Assembly: GCF_047553045.1 (NCBI RefSeq)
Contig: NZ_CP180208.1
Location: 1,054,001-1,118,000, forward strand
Source of the DNA: Sphingomonas_L flavalba_A
GTDB lineage: Bacteria; Pseudomonadota; Alphaproteobacteria; Sphingomonadales; Sphingomonadaceae
Reading direction: 5' to 3'
DNA: 64,000 nt
Under the pieces are notes generated by a model. It was not told the DNA's origin, made no database searches, and worked only from the letters and a program-made list of their open reading frames with translations. How positions within the stretch are numbered: position 1 is the first letter of the stretch; the number at the start of each line of letters is the position of its first letter. Positions 31,636 to 40,594 of the stretch are shown here, piece by piece. The translations under genes were made by a program, and so were the position numbers.

Positions 31636-33975
31636 TTAATTTTTGCCGTCGCCCTCGTACAGTCCCCGCTGGAATCCGAGGAACGTCGAGCGGATTTCGG
31701 CCACCGATCCAAGCTCGCGCACGGCATCCATGGGCGTGCCGTATTTCAGCTCCAGCAAGGCCGGCAGCTTGCCGTCGTCCAGTTCGCTTTCGCCAACGGT
31801 CGCATATTGCGAGAGGACGAAATCGAGGAAGTCGCGCTGCTTGTCGCCGTAATGGGAGAGGATCGCTTCGCGCCGCGTGTCTGCCCGCTCGATCCGCTTG
31901 AGCGGCGGGCGTGCCCAGGCGATGAAGGCCAGCACGTCGAACAGGTCGCTTTCCTGCGAGTCCGTCGCCCGGCGAATGCCGTCGAGCGCTTCGCCGGTGA
32001 AGCCGCGTTCGGCCAAGCCTTCCACTAGCTTGCGCCGGGTGTCCGGCTGGCTCCAGATCGTGCGAAGTTCGTCTTCGTCGCGGAACAGGTCGGGCAATTG
32101 GCCGAACAGGTCTTCGATGAACTGCTGTGCCGAAACCGGCTTGCCATCCACGCTCCAGAAGGTCGTGGCGCTGATGTGCTGAAACGCGCGTTCCTTTCCG
32201 TCGGCCAGCCGGATCACCAGCTTTGCCTTAGGCGGTTCAGGGTCTGGCCCCGGTTCAGGCGGCTCAGGCGGATCGCCTTCGGGCTTGCCAGTTCGCGGCC
32301 TCTTGGGTGGCTCCGGGTCCAGCGGCTCTCCGTCCCATTCGGGATCGTTGAAGTGCTCATAGGCCTTCACGAAATCGAGAATCGTGAAGTAGTCCTTGCC
32401 GTCGAACAGCCGCGTCCCGCGCCCGATGATCTGCTTGAACTCGATCATCGAATTGACCGGCCGCATCAGCACAATGTTGCGGACGTTGCGCGCATCGACA
32501 CCCGTGGACAGCTTCTGCGAGGTCGTCACGATCGTCGGGATGGTCTTGTCGTTGTCCTGAAAGGTGCGCAGCCACTGGTCGCCGATCGCACCGTCCGAAG
32601 CGGTGATGCGAACGCAATAGTTCGGGTTGGTGCTGGTCTTCACCTGATTGATCAGGTCGCGGACGATGCCGGCATGTTCCTGCGTCGCGCAGAACACGAT
32701 CGTCTTTTCGCGCTGGTCGATCATGTCCATGAAAGTGCGAACGCGGTAAGCCTCACGCTCACGGATTTCGATGGTGCGGTTGAAATCGCCCTCGGTGTAG
32801 CGCTTACCGTCCTCCACCTGGCCTTCGATCACGGCGTCGTCAGAGGTATAGACATATTCGTCGATCGTCGTGCCGATCTGGCGGACCTTGAACGGCGTCA
32901 GATAGCCATCGTTGATACCCTCTTTCAGCGAGTAGGTGTAAACTGGCTGGCCGAAATAGGCGTAGGTGTCGGCGTTGTTCTTCCGCTTGGGCGTGGCGGT
33001 CAGGCCGATCTGCACGGCGGGCGCGAAATAGTCGAGGATCGCGCGCCATTCGCTTTCGTCCTTCGCGCCGCCGCGATGGCATTCGTCGATGATGATGCAG
33101 TCGAAGAAATCAGGCGGATAATCGCCGAAATAGGGCGCGGGATCGCCATTGGCGTCGGTGCCGCTGGTGAAGGTCTGGAAGATGGTGAAGAAGATACTGG
33201 CGTTCTTCGGCACCGCGCCCTTTTTCCGAATGTCGCCCGGCGTGATCCGCGCCAGCGCGCCATCATCGAAGGCGGCGAAGCTGTTGTAGGCCTGATCGGC
33301 GAGGATGTTGCGATCGGCTAGGAACAGGATGCGCGGATGCCGCTGCGGCTCGCCATCCGCTTTCCAGTCGGACAGGTTCCAGCGGGCATGGAACAGCTTC
33401 CAGGCGATCTGGAAGGCGATGGCGGTCTTGCCGGTGCCAGTGGCGAGCGTCAGCAGCACGCGGTCGCGGTTCTCAGCTATTGCCTCCAGCACGCGCTCGA
33501 TGGCGTTGTGCTGGTAATAACGCGGCTCGAAGCGCCCCCCGCCGGTTTCATATGCGACGGCGGCGAAGCGGTCGCGCCAGCGGTTCGCCTCGGCAAAGGT
33601 TGCGTCCCACAGTTCCTGCGGCGTGGGGTAGGCATCGACCAGCCCTTCCGCGCCGGTCTGCATGTCGATGCGGTAAATCTGCTTGCCGTTGCTGGCATAG
33701 GCGAAGCGACATTGAAGGCGGGCAGCATAGTCCTTCGCCTGCCCGACGCCCTCGGTATAGCTCTTGGTCGCCGCCTTGGCTTCGAGCGTGGCCAGCTTGG
33801 TGTTGCGATAGACTAGCACATAATCGCAGGACAGCGCGCGGGCGCGCTTGCCCTTGCCCATGATCCGGCCGGGCGCGATTACCTCGCGCCGGGTGCGGCT
33901 GCCATCGACCACGCCCCAGCCGGCCTCACGCAGCGCGGGGTCGATAAGTTCGGCGCGGGTCTCAGCTTCGTTCAA
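31636..33975 (-). CDS. hsdR: Type I restriction enzyme R subunit (helicase/nuclease)
   Basis: The 779-aa motor and nuclease subunit cuts unmodified DNA after translocation. An N-terminal RecB-like nuclease has Asp51, Glu65-x-Lys67 and a QAKDYA motif (79-84). The SF2 helicase has ATGTGKT (178-184), DECHRGG for motif II, TATPKR (III) and the VI-type QIIGRGTRL. A C-terminal EcoEI_R-like helical domain ends it. A proline-rich linker (PEPPEPGPDPEPP) lies near residue 580. It overlaps the preceding 236-aa gene by four bases, so it is in the hsdM-hsdS operon. It is shorter than EcoKI HsdR but intact. Confidence 0.95.
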   Translation of the reverse strand: MNEAETRAELIDPALREAGWGVVDGSRTRREVIAPGRIMGKGKRARALSCDYVLVYRNTKLATLEAKAATKSYTEGVGQAKDYAARLQCRFAYASNGKQIYRIDMQTGAEGLVDAYPTPQELWDATFAEANRWRDRFAAVAYETGGGRFEPRYYQHNAIERVLEAIAENRDRVLLTLATGTGKTAIAFQIAWKLFHARWNLSDWKADGEPQRHPRILFLADRNILADQAYNSFAAFDDGALARITPGDIRKKGAVPKNASIFFTIFQTFTSGTDANGDPAPYFGDYPPDFFDCIIIDECHRGGAKDESEWRAILDYFAPAVQIGLTATPKRKNNADTYAYFGQPVYTYSLKEGINDGYLTPFKVRQIGTTIDEYVYTSDDAVIEGQVEDGKRYTEGDFNRTIEIREREAYRVRTFMDMIDQREKTIVFCATQEHAGIVRDLINQVKTSTNPNYCVRITASDGAIGDQWLRTFQDNDKTIPTIVTTSQKLSTGVDARNVRNIVLMRPVNSMIEFKQIIGRGTRLFDGKDYFTILDFVKAYEHFNDPEWDGEPLDPEPPKRPRTGKPEGDPPEPPEPGPDPEPPKAKLVIRLADGKERAFQHISATTFWSVDGKPVSAQQFIEDLFGQLPDLFRDEDELRTIWSQPDTRRKLVEGLAERGFTGEALDGIRRATDSQESDLFDVLAFIAWARPPLKRIERADTRREAILSHYGDKQRDFLDFVLSQYATVGESELDDGKLPALLELKYGTPMDAVRELGSVAEIRSTFLGFQRGLYEGDGKN

Positions 33976-34682
33976 TCGGTCGGTTCCGGTTTATTGGCGA
34001 GCACACCCATCAACCCGATCGTGCTAGCGATGAAATCCTCTTCGCTTGTCCGTCGGACCAAATCCTTCAGATGCCGGCCAACCTGATCCCACTGCTCGAC
34101 CTGCTTCTTTTGCTTCCAATATCTCTGGAACCGTTGCCAAATGAATGACAGGATTTCCGCCCAGGTCAGTTGGGTAATTCCGGCATACTTCTCGGCAATG
34201 GCGGGGTCAGGTTCGCGGCCCACAAGGATCAATCGGATGCGCGGATAATCCGGTCGATCGAATGAGGCGTCGGCATAAAGTGCGTTCGAAGCTTCATCGA
34301 TCAGATAGGCTGGTAGGCTCCCGATGGCCGCAAGGACGCGATGAATGTTTTGATGTTCTTCGTTGGTCCAAGGGCCATTCAATGCGCAGAGACCAGTCTT
34401 AATCTCTGCAATGACAATATCAGCACGGTCGTTAAGCAGTTGGAGGCGGTCCGCATCGTCTTGCATCAAGTCATCTGGATCGTCGATCAGGCGCTCCGCG
34501 CGAAACGGGAAGCGCACTCCGATCAAGTCAGCATCCGTCCGTTGCCCACCATTGAGCTTGGGGTGCACCACGAAGTTTTCGATTTGAAGGAACCCGTTCA
34601 GTCGGAAATACCAATAAGCCACGCGCTCTGGTGACAGTCTTGGTGGGGGCGAACGCCTTTCCTGTTCCACGGCCTCATTCAT
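33972..34682 (-). CDS. PD-(D/E)XK-like protein inside the type I R-M operon
   Basis: The 236-aa protein lies between hsdS and hsdR with four-base overlaps on both sides, so it is made with them. YWYFRLNGFLQIENFVVHP (23-41), RTDADLIGVRFP (48-59) and DIVIAEIKTG (88-97) match the order and spacing of a restriction-endonuclease-like core, with Asp50/Asp52 and Glu93-x-Lys95. The rest is helical, with QRFQRYWKQKKQVEQW near the C-terminus. It is not HsdR, HsdM or HsdS. It may be an accessory nuclease or a structural relative of one. The fold call is mine from pattern only. Confidence 0.6.
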   Translation of the reverse strand: MNEAVEQERRSPPPRLSPERVAYWYFRLNGFLQIENFVVHPKLNGGQRTDADLIGVRFPFRAERLIDDPDDLMQDDADRLQLLNDRADIVIAEIKTGLCALNGPWTNEEHQNIHRVLAAIGSLPAYLIDEASNALYADASFDRPDYPRIRLILVGREPDPAIAEKYAGITQLTWAEILSFIWQRFQRYWKQKKQVEQWDQVGRHLKDLVRRTSEEDFIASTIGLMGVLANKPEPTD

Positions 34683-35842
34683 GCGGCGATGGTTTCCGGC
34701 ATCGCGGCGGTCAGTTCGCCGGTAAATGCGCGGTGCAAGAGGGATTGTTTGAGAGCGGCTAGGGCATCGAGCTTGGCCGAGTAATTGGCTTGCAGTCCTT
34801 CCGTGTGACGTTGAGCCGTGTCCAGCCGGTCGGCCAATGCGTCCTGACTTGCCAACTTCGGCACTCGCAGTTCTAATTGTTTCAGGTCGCGGATGTTGAT
34901 CTGCATGAGCGCTGTGCCGTAAGTGGCTGCCTTGATTTGCTTTTGGACTGCTTCGGATAAGAGTAGGTAATAGCCCAGTTTCTGTGAGAGGACTGCCGGG
35001 TTGAATCGGATCGGCACGATTCCGCGCGTGACATTGCCGCCTGCCAGTTCAGGCGCGGCAATAGACAAAGTGCCGGTGGTGCCACGAACACAGAGAAGCA
35101 GTTCGTCGCCGCGCAACTTAGTCCGCTGATAGCCAGCGGCTAAATCGGGAGCGATGCGTTTCAGCGGGCCGAGTTCAATGTATTTTTGTTGCAAGTCCGT
35201 GGGGCGGACGATGGGAAGGCCCCCCGCCTGATCATCCCCAGGCTGAACGATTCCGTAAGACAGCGAACACGATTCATCCGCTGCAGCCAGGAGCGTCATT
35301 GTTCGGCAGCCAGGGGCGCCTTCCAAAATTTGCTCGATCGTGCACGCGAACAACGCCCGCGCATTGGCGAGGTTCTTTTGGGCGTTGGCGGTTGCGGTGG
35401 CGATGGCGGCGAAGGCCTCATCCAGCACCGCCACAATCCGCCGCTGTTTTTCGAGGGGCGGGATCGATACCCGAAATTTTTGAATGTCACCTTTGGAGAT
35501 GAAGGGTTGCCCTGCCCCACGTTGCGGCAGCTCGACGAACGTAAGCAAATAGTAGAGGAAACGCCCATCACAAAGTGCCTCTCGCGGCGTCAATGTTATG
35601 GTGTTTTTGATCGCGGTGAAGTCTTCTTCCGGGAAGAACATTTTCCCGCACTGCGCTCCTATAGCGGACAGAACGGGCGTGTGTTTTCTGTGCTCGCTAT
35701 GGCCGATCCGCCCATCGCATCCTGCGGCAGAAACTGCCAAGAACTGCCCACCGTCGGAATATGACGATTTGGTCAGGTTGGTGTTGCCCCAGTCAACGAC
35801 ACAAATGTCTTTGAGTGTGAAATCTGACCAACCCGCCTTCAC
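34679..35842 (-). CDS. hsdS: Type I restriction-modification specificity subunit
   Basis: The 387-aa protein has two target-recognition domains, each followed by a long helical spacer. The first spacer is PPLEKQRRIVAVLDEAFAAI (about residues 130-150) and the second includes KLDALAALKQSLLHRAFTGEL near the C-terminus. Each domain reads one half of the split DNA target and docks to HsdM. Its ATG overlaps the hsdM stop, and its own stop overlaps the 236-aa gene. GC is lower than in the core genome, fitting its acquired origin. The target sequence cannot be told from the sequence alone. Confidence 0.92.
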   Translation of the reverse strand: MKAGWSDFTLKDICVVDWGNTNLTKSSYSDGGQFLAVSAAGCDGRIGHSEHRKHTPVLSAIGAQCGKMFFPEEDFTAIKNTITLTPREALCDGRFLYYLLTFVELPQRGAGQPFISKGDIQKFRVSIPPLEKQRRIVAVLDEAFAAIATATANAQKNLANARALFACTIEQILEGAPGCRTMTLLAAADESCSLSYGIVQPGDDQAGGLPIVRPTDLQQKYIELGPLKRIAPDLAAGYQRTKLRGDELLLCVRGTTGTLSIAAPELAGGNVTRGIVPIRFNPAVLSQKLGYYLLLSEAVQKQIKAATYGTALMQINIRDLKQLELRVPKLASQDALADRLDTAQRHTEGLQANYSAKLDALAALKQSLLHRAFTGELTAAMPETIAA

Positions 35843-37290
35843 AGCAATTCCCTCACGCGCGCCAATATCTCCGCACTCTCGGCATCCAGCACGGCAATCT
35901 CGTCTAATATCTCCCCCGGACTGCGAAGCGCCTCAGCTTCGGGTGCGTTGGGATTGCGCACGGTCAGGTCGAAGGTCGCGGGATCGAGCGTGTCCGCCGC
36001 CACGCACCAACTGTTCGGTCCTTCGGCGAAGCTCGCCTGCCGCTCGACGAAATCTGCCATGTCGGCATCGTTCAGCGGGTTGGTCTTGCCCATGTTGCGG
36101 CCGGGATCGAGCCGGTAATACCAGATGCTGCGGGTTGGCTCGCCCTTGTCGAAAAACAGCACCACGGTCTTGACGCCCGCGCCCTGAAAGGTGCCGCCGG
36201 GCATGTCGAGTACGGTGTGCAGGTTGCAGCTTTCCAGTAGTTCACGCCGCAGCGCCACGCTGGCATTGTCCGTGTTGGACAGGAAGGTGTTCTTGATCAC
36301 CACCGCCGCCGATCCGCCCGCGCGCAGGGACTTGATGAAGTGCTGGAGGAACAGATAGGCGGTCTCCCCGGTCTTGATCGGGAAGTTCTGTTGGATTTCC
36401 GGCCGCTCCTTCCCGCCGAAGGGCGGGTTGGCCAGGATGACGTCGAAGCGGTCCTTCTCCTGAATGTCCAGCACCTGTTCGGCCAGGGTGTTGGTGTGGA
36501 CGATGTTGGGTGCTTCGATCCCGTGCAGGATCATGTTCATCGTGCCGATGACGTAGGCGAGGCTCTTCTTCTCCTTGGCGAAGAAGGTGCGCTTCTGGAG
36601 CCGTTCAAGGTCGCTGGCTATCTTTGCCAGCGGCCGGAGATAGTCATAGGCTTCGCACAGGAAGCCGCAGGAACCAGCCGCGCCGTCATAGATCGTGTCG
36701 TTCAGCGTCGGCTTGACCACCTTGATCATCGCGCGGATCAGCGGGCGCGGAGTGTAATATTCCCCGCCGTTGCGCCCGGCGTTGCCCATGTTCTTGATCT
36801 TGGCTTCGTACAGCTCCGAAAGCTCATGCTTCTGAACTTGGCTTCCAAAGGATAGTTCATCGATCGCGTCAATCGCGTCGCGCAGAGAGTAGCCCGACTG
36901 GAACTTGTTGCGGATTTCGCCGAATATCTCGCCAATCTTGTATTCGATGGTATCGGCGCTGGCGGCCCGGCTCTTGAAGCCTTCGAGATAGGGGAACAGC
37001 TCGCGATTCACATAGGCGATCAGGTCCGGCCCGGTCTTCGCGCGGTTGTGATCGAGCTTGCCGGCGGCATCCTTCGGCGCTGCCCACAGACCCCAGCGGT
37101 GGGCGGCATCGATGATCGGGGTGTAGGCCTGCCCGCGCAACTCCGCTTCGGTGGCGCGGCTGGTCTCCAGATCGTCAAGGTATTTCAGGAACAGCAGCCA
37201 ACTGGTCTGTTCGGTGTAGTCCAGCTCGGAAGCGCAGCCGGCTTCTTTGCGCAGAATATCGTCGAGGTTCTTGAAGGTCTGTTCGAACAT
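35839..37290 (-). CDS. hsdM: Type I restriction-modification N6-adenine methyltransferase subunit
   Basis: The 483-aa HsdM has the helical N-terminal HsdM_N domain (about 5-140), EYYTPRPL (177-184) and the SAM-binding motif DGAAGSCGFL (202-211). The catalytic NPPFGG (288-293) is of the N-P-P-F type for adenine N6 methylation. Start chosen at the ATG at 37290, where the family's FEQTFKNLDDILR begins; a frame 12 codons longer is open. It follows the recombinase gene by 43 bases and overlaps hsdS by four. It methylates the host and completes the R-M complex. Confidence 0.95.
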   Translation of the reverse strand: MFEQTFKNLDDILRKEAGCASELDYTEQTSWLLFLKYLDDLETSRATEAELRGQAYTPIIDAAHRWGLWAAPKDAAGKLDHNRAKTGPDLIAYVNRELFPYLEGFKSRAASADTIEYKIGEIFGEIRNKFQSGYSLRDAIDAIDELSFGSQVQKHELSELYEAKIKNMGNAGRNGGEYYTPRPLIRAMIKVVKPTLNDTIYDGAAGSCGFLCEAYDYLRPLAKIASDLERLQKRTFFAKEKKSLAYVIGTMNMILHGIEAPNIVHTNTLAEQVLDIQEKDRFDVILANPPFGGKERPEIQQNFPIKTGETAYLFLQHFIKSLRAGGSAAVVIKNTFLSNTDNASVALRRELLESCNLHTVLDMPGGTFQGAGVKTVVLFFDKGEPTRSIWYYRLDPGRNMGKTNPLNDADMADFVERQASFAEGPNSWCVAADTLDPATFDLTVRNPNAPEAEALRSPGEILDEIAVLDAESAEILARVRELL

Positions 37291-37333
37291 GGGCGACAGG
37301 TAGCAGCGGTATAGGAACGGCGACAAGCTGCGA

Positions 37334-38428
37334 TCACGCTGCCTTGCGTCTGATCTTTGCCAGCAGTTCCAGAATGTCAGGATCGTCCAGTATGTCGCGG
37401 CTGGCGGCCGGCCGGCTGGCGCGGATCAGTTCACTTTGCCGGTGCAGTGGAACCGTGCCGTAGCTGGTGAACGTCGTCAGCACGTCGCTATGGCCCAGGT
37501 TCTGGCTCCAGGCCTTCATTTCCTCGGGCGTGAGGTCCAGCGTCATGGCGTGGCGCACCAGCATGTCGCGGAAGCTGTGCGGGTTGTAGTAGGGCAGGCC
37601 CGCCCCTTCGAAAGCACGGCGGAACAGGTCGCGGATCGGGCCGCTGGATGCCCAGCCGTGACGGGCCAGGCCTTGCGGCTGGAACCCGCCGGCTTCGTCC
37701 AGGCCCATGGCGGTCGCCGGAAACAGTGGATCATCCGGCCCCCACAAGTGTTGCTCGCGCAGTTCACTGATCCAGTCCGTCACGATCTCCAGCGCGTCAT
37801 CGCACACCGGCATGAACACGGTGCGGAACGACTTGGCGAACTTGGTCGCCACGGTGCGGGCGTCCTGTTCGACGAAGCCGCCATCGAGATTGACGTGACC
37901 CAGTCGGAAGGTCGCCAGCGCCATCACCCGCGCACCCGTGATCGCGGCGAAGGCCATCAGTGCCCGGTCGCGCCGTTCCAGCGCAGTGGCGACGGGCATG
38001 GTGGCAAGGACGTGGCGGACCTGATCGAGCGTCGGCACGGCCTTCTCGCGCCGGGCGCGGGCGATCGAGGCATCCTTCTCGCTCAGGTTGAAATAGTCGG
38101 CATCGGCATAATCCAAATGCGACCGGAACCCCGGTTCGCGCGCGAGCCATTCGAAGAAAGCCTTGAGGTCGCGCAGGGTGGATTGCACCGTCGCCTTGCT
38201 CAGCTTCTCGCCGGAACGGGCATTGATGCTGTCGCCCAGCCGGCGCTTGAAGGCCACGGCCTGTTCGCGGTGAAACCGCTTGAAGTCCTTTTGCCCGGTG
38301 CCGGCTTCGAAGCGGGCGAGCGATGCCGCGACGCGATCCACGGTTGCCGTATCGCGGCCCTTAGCTTCGGCCAGGAAGCGGAAATAGTCGCGCTTCACCC
38401 GTTCGTTCGATGCGTTGTGTTTTGCCAT
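37334..38428 (-). CDS. Tyrosine recombinase / phage-integrase-family protein within the hsd operon
   Basis: The 364-aa protein has a SAM-like core-binding N-terminus (about 10-110) and an intact catalytic domain: Arg167 in TGARVMAL, His284-x2-Arg287 in PHSFRDML, His313 in LGHSDV and Tyr323 in TSYG. It is unlike the P4-type integrase at the island end and more like XerC/D-type or conjugative-element recombinases. It lies three bases after the Zn/HTH gene and 43 before hsdM, in the same operon. Only one hsdS is present, so hsdS shuffling is not obvious; its job is unknown. Confidence 0.88.
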   Translation of the reverse strand: MAKHNASNERVKRDYFRFLAEAKGRDTATVDRVAASLARFEAGTGQKDFKRFHREQAVAFKRRLGDSINARSGEKLSKATVQSTLRDLKAFFEWLAREPGFRSHLDYADADYFNLSEKDASIARARREKAVPTLDQVRHVLATMPVATALERRDRALMAFAAITGARVMALATFRLGHVNLDGGFVEQDARTVATKFAKSFRTVFMPVCDDALEIVTDWISELREQHLWGPDDPLFPATAMGLDEAGGFQPQGLARHGWASSGPIRDLFRRAFEGAGLPYYNPHSFRDMLVRHAMTLDLTPEEMKAWSQNLGHSDVLTTFTSYGTVPLHRQSELIRASRPAASRDILDDPDILELLAKIRRKAA

Positions 38429-38431
38429 GGT

Positions 38432-38911
38432 CTAGCCCAGCCTTTCGGAGTCACAATCAAGGGAAGGATCGGCCTGCCCACTTAGGCTTGCCCGGCCTTC
38501 CGCAAACTGGACGGCGCAACCGGGCATCACCTTGGCAATATCGGCCTCGCGAACCCGGCGGTGCATGATCGCCTCGCAGCTCTCGCACAGGGCGCGCAGA
38601 TTGCCGCTGCCAGGCCTCATAGGGACGAAATCGACCATGCCCAGCGCGGGGCGACGGGGGCAGCGGCAGCGGAAGCAATAGAGGTTGCCGGGCGGGCACG
38701 GGCGCTTCCGGCTGGAGTTGCGGCGGGTGAGGAAGTCCCGAACGGCCGCCCCGTGAAACAGGATCGGCCGGATGGTGTCGATCGGCTTGAGGCCATTCCG
38801 CTGCCAGTTGCGCACCGTGTTCTTGTGTACGTCGCAGCAGCGGGCGAGTTCATCGACACTGTAGCTTCGATGCTGCTTCACTCGATTGGGATTGGCCCGG
38901 CGGGCGGGCAT
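38432..38911 (-). CDS. HTH and zinc-ribbon DNA-binding protein of the island
   Basis: The 159-aa protein begins with a MerR/excisionase-like helix-turn-helix (SVDELARCCDVHKNTVRNWQRNGL, split here as the helix SVDELARC and the recognition part VHKNTVRNW, about residues 18-40). A Cys cluster follows: YCFRCRC (about 78-84) and LCESC (about 107-111), suggesting a zinc ribbon. The tail is acidic and unstructured. It starts five bases after the 62-aa gene and is followed by the recombinase. It is likely a regulator or recombination directionality factor of the hsd/recombinase operon. Confidence 0.65.
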   Translation of the reverse strand: MPARRANPNRVKQHRSYSVDELARCCDVHKNTVRNWQRNGLKPIDTIRPILFHGAAVRDFLTRRNSSRKRPCPPGNLYCFRCRCPRRPALGMVDFVPMRPGSGNLRALCESCEAIMHRRVREADIAKVMPGCAVQFAEGRASLSGQADPSLDCDSERLG

Positions 38912-38916
38912 GACGC

Positions 38917-39105
38917 TCAGGCCTGCCCGTCGATCAGGGCGTGGAGGCTGTCCGCCGGGATGACGACGCGGCCGCCGATGCGTTTGGCGCGGAGCCGGCC
39001 AGCCGCGATGTGATTGTAGATCGTGGTTCGGCCCAAGCTGGAAACGTGGCAGGCTTCGCGGATGCTATAAGCGAGCTTGGGAAGTTCGGGCTTTTCGGAC
39101 GGCAT
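38917..39105 (-). CDS. Small excisionase/AlpA-like helix-turn-helix protein
   Basis: The 62-aa protein starts at 39105 with GAGGTG five bases upstream; a longer frame exists but has no such site. YSIREACHVSSLGRTTIYN followed by RLRAKRIGGRVVIPADSL is the DNA-binding HTH_17/excisionase pattern. Such proteins act as excisionases or regulators for integrases. It heads the leftward operon that contains the recombinase and hsd genes. Confidence 0.8.
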   Translation of the reverse strand: MPSEKPELPKLAYSIREACHVSSLGRTTIYNHIAAGRLRAKRIGGRVVIPADSLHALIDGQA

Positions 39106-39199
39106 GGAAACACCTCGTTGCGGATTGAACGAGGCCAAACATCGGCAGTCGAAAATCGAGCGGATAGCCGGCGCGAAAAACTGGCGAATCGAATCGGCG

Positions 39200-40429
39200 T
39201 TACGATTTTCGCTTTGCCCCGGCGCCATCGCGCCCATGCTCGCGCGCTAGGTCAGGCCAAACCCTCAGGTTGAACCCGCGTTCACTGAGCCGACCTCCGA
39301 ATTTCGCCAGCGCCGCGATGCGGAAATCTGCTTTTGAGCGCCGCTTCTCTGGGTCGGCTGCGAACTCCTGAACTAGCCACTCTCGGCAAGCCCGCTCGCC
39401 GGTCGTCGTCGATTGTTCGATTGCGGGCGTTTCGCGCTTAGCCACCGCTCGTGCCGGCCATCGGTCCTGTATGTCCCTGCGAAGAAAACGAATGTCATCC
39501 GCACCATCGGGCCAGGTCATCGACAGCCAGCCTTCTTGGAGGCCGAACACCAGTTCCGGCGTGGAGGGAGATAGCCCCCCATTAAAGCGGACCAGGTCTT
39601 CCCACGCGACGGATATGCAGGTGCAGTGCTTGAAAGCCGCAAAGCCAAAGTCTCGCAGCGCGCCGCACTCGCAATGCGTGTATGTGATCGCCGCATGTAG
39701 CCAACCTAACGCCTGAGTATTGTATTTGCAGACACCGTCTGTAGCGACCGGCTCGTCCTCTCCTTCGGCGCGGCGGAAATATCCCATCCTCGCTAGAGCA
39801 AGATAATCTCTGGTAGCGATCCACGCCATTGCCTTCGGGAATGACCAGATCGGCTCCTGCTTTGCCTCGGGCAGCGAAATGTCGTGATAGGCCCAGTCGA
39901 GCGTCAGCACCTTGTCGAGCACATCGTACGCGAGGAGACGCAGATTGTCCCATGGTCCTACCCAATCGTAGAGGTCGCTTTCGAAAGCTTCCCAGCCCTC
40001 GATTCCATCGGCCCCTTTCAAGGTAAGCACGCTATAAAGCGCCCGAAACCAGTGGATCGAGCCGAGCGGAAAATCCCGTAAAAGTTCGTGATTGGGCGGA
40101 AGGCGAGCCAAGGCATAGTTTAGGCCGACCTCGTCACGATCCACCTGATCGATGATGGTTGTACAAATCCGGGCGAGAGGCGGTGCCGTTTCATATGGCG
40201 GCGTTTGCATCCGGAAAATTTCGAATGCATCCCAGCCGCTGATCCAGTTCGGCTCCGGAAGCCAATGTCTCCCTGGCAGCGCGGGGTCTTTCGGAACGAG
40301 CGGCACTGGATCGGCGGCAGCTCCGTTCGCTAACCAGTGATCACGTAACTCGGCCAGTTGCTTCTGCGCTCGACCCAACGGGTCTGCACGCATCGTCTCA
40401 CTAAGAGGGTTCTTTCTATCTTCGCTCAA
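39200..40429 (-). CDS. Conserved island protein of unknown function
   Basis: I do not recognise this 409-aa protein. It is soluble, Trp-rich (HWLPEPNWISGWDAFEIFR near residue 60, WVGPWDNLRLLAYDVLD near 165) and contains a Cys/His group (HCECGALRDFGFAAFKHCTC, about 250-270) that could bind zinc. The C-terminus FGGRLSERGFNLRVWPD followed by basic residues resembles a short DNA-binding tail seen in plasmid and island proteins. It lies 95 bases upstream of the excisionase-like gene and is probably transcribed from its own promoter near 40.5 kb. Confidence 0.6.
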   Translation of the reverse strand: MSEDRKNPLSETMRADPLGRAQKQLAELRDHWLANGAAADPVPLVPKDPALPGRHWLPEPNWISGWDAFEIFRMQTPPYETAPPLARICTTIIDQVDRDEVGLNYALARLPPNHELLRDFPLGSIHWFRALYSVLTLKGADGIEGWEAFESDLYDWVGPWDNLRLLAYDVLDKVLTLDWAYHDISLPEAKQEPIWSFPKAMAWIATRDYLALARMGYFRRAEGEDEPVATDGVCKYNTQALGWLHAAITYTHCECGALRDFGFAAFKHCTCISVAWEDLVRFNGGLSPSTPELVFGLQEGWLSMTWPDGADDIRFLRRDIQDRWPARAVAKRETPAIEQSTTTGERACREWLVQEFAADPEKRRSKADFRIAALAKFGGRLSERGFNLRVWPDLAREHGRDGAGAKRKS

Positions 40430-40594
40430 CCCGCTTCCCTCGCGGCCCCAGTTGAAAACGGGGAAGCACGTGGGATGCGCGCTTGTCGGCTGGCCTGCCT
40501 ATCCCCGATGGATCAGCTTGGGAACAGACAGGGAATATTCAATAGGAAAGTCCATTCCACAACTGATTACCGGGGGAAAAGTGACGCTGAGCAA

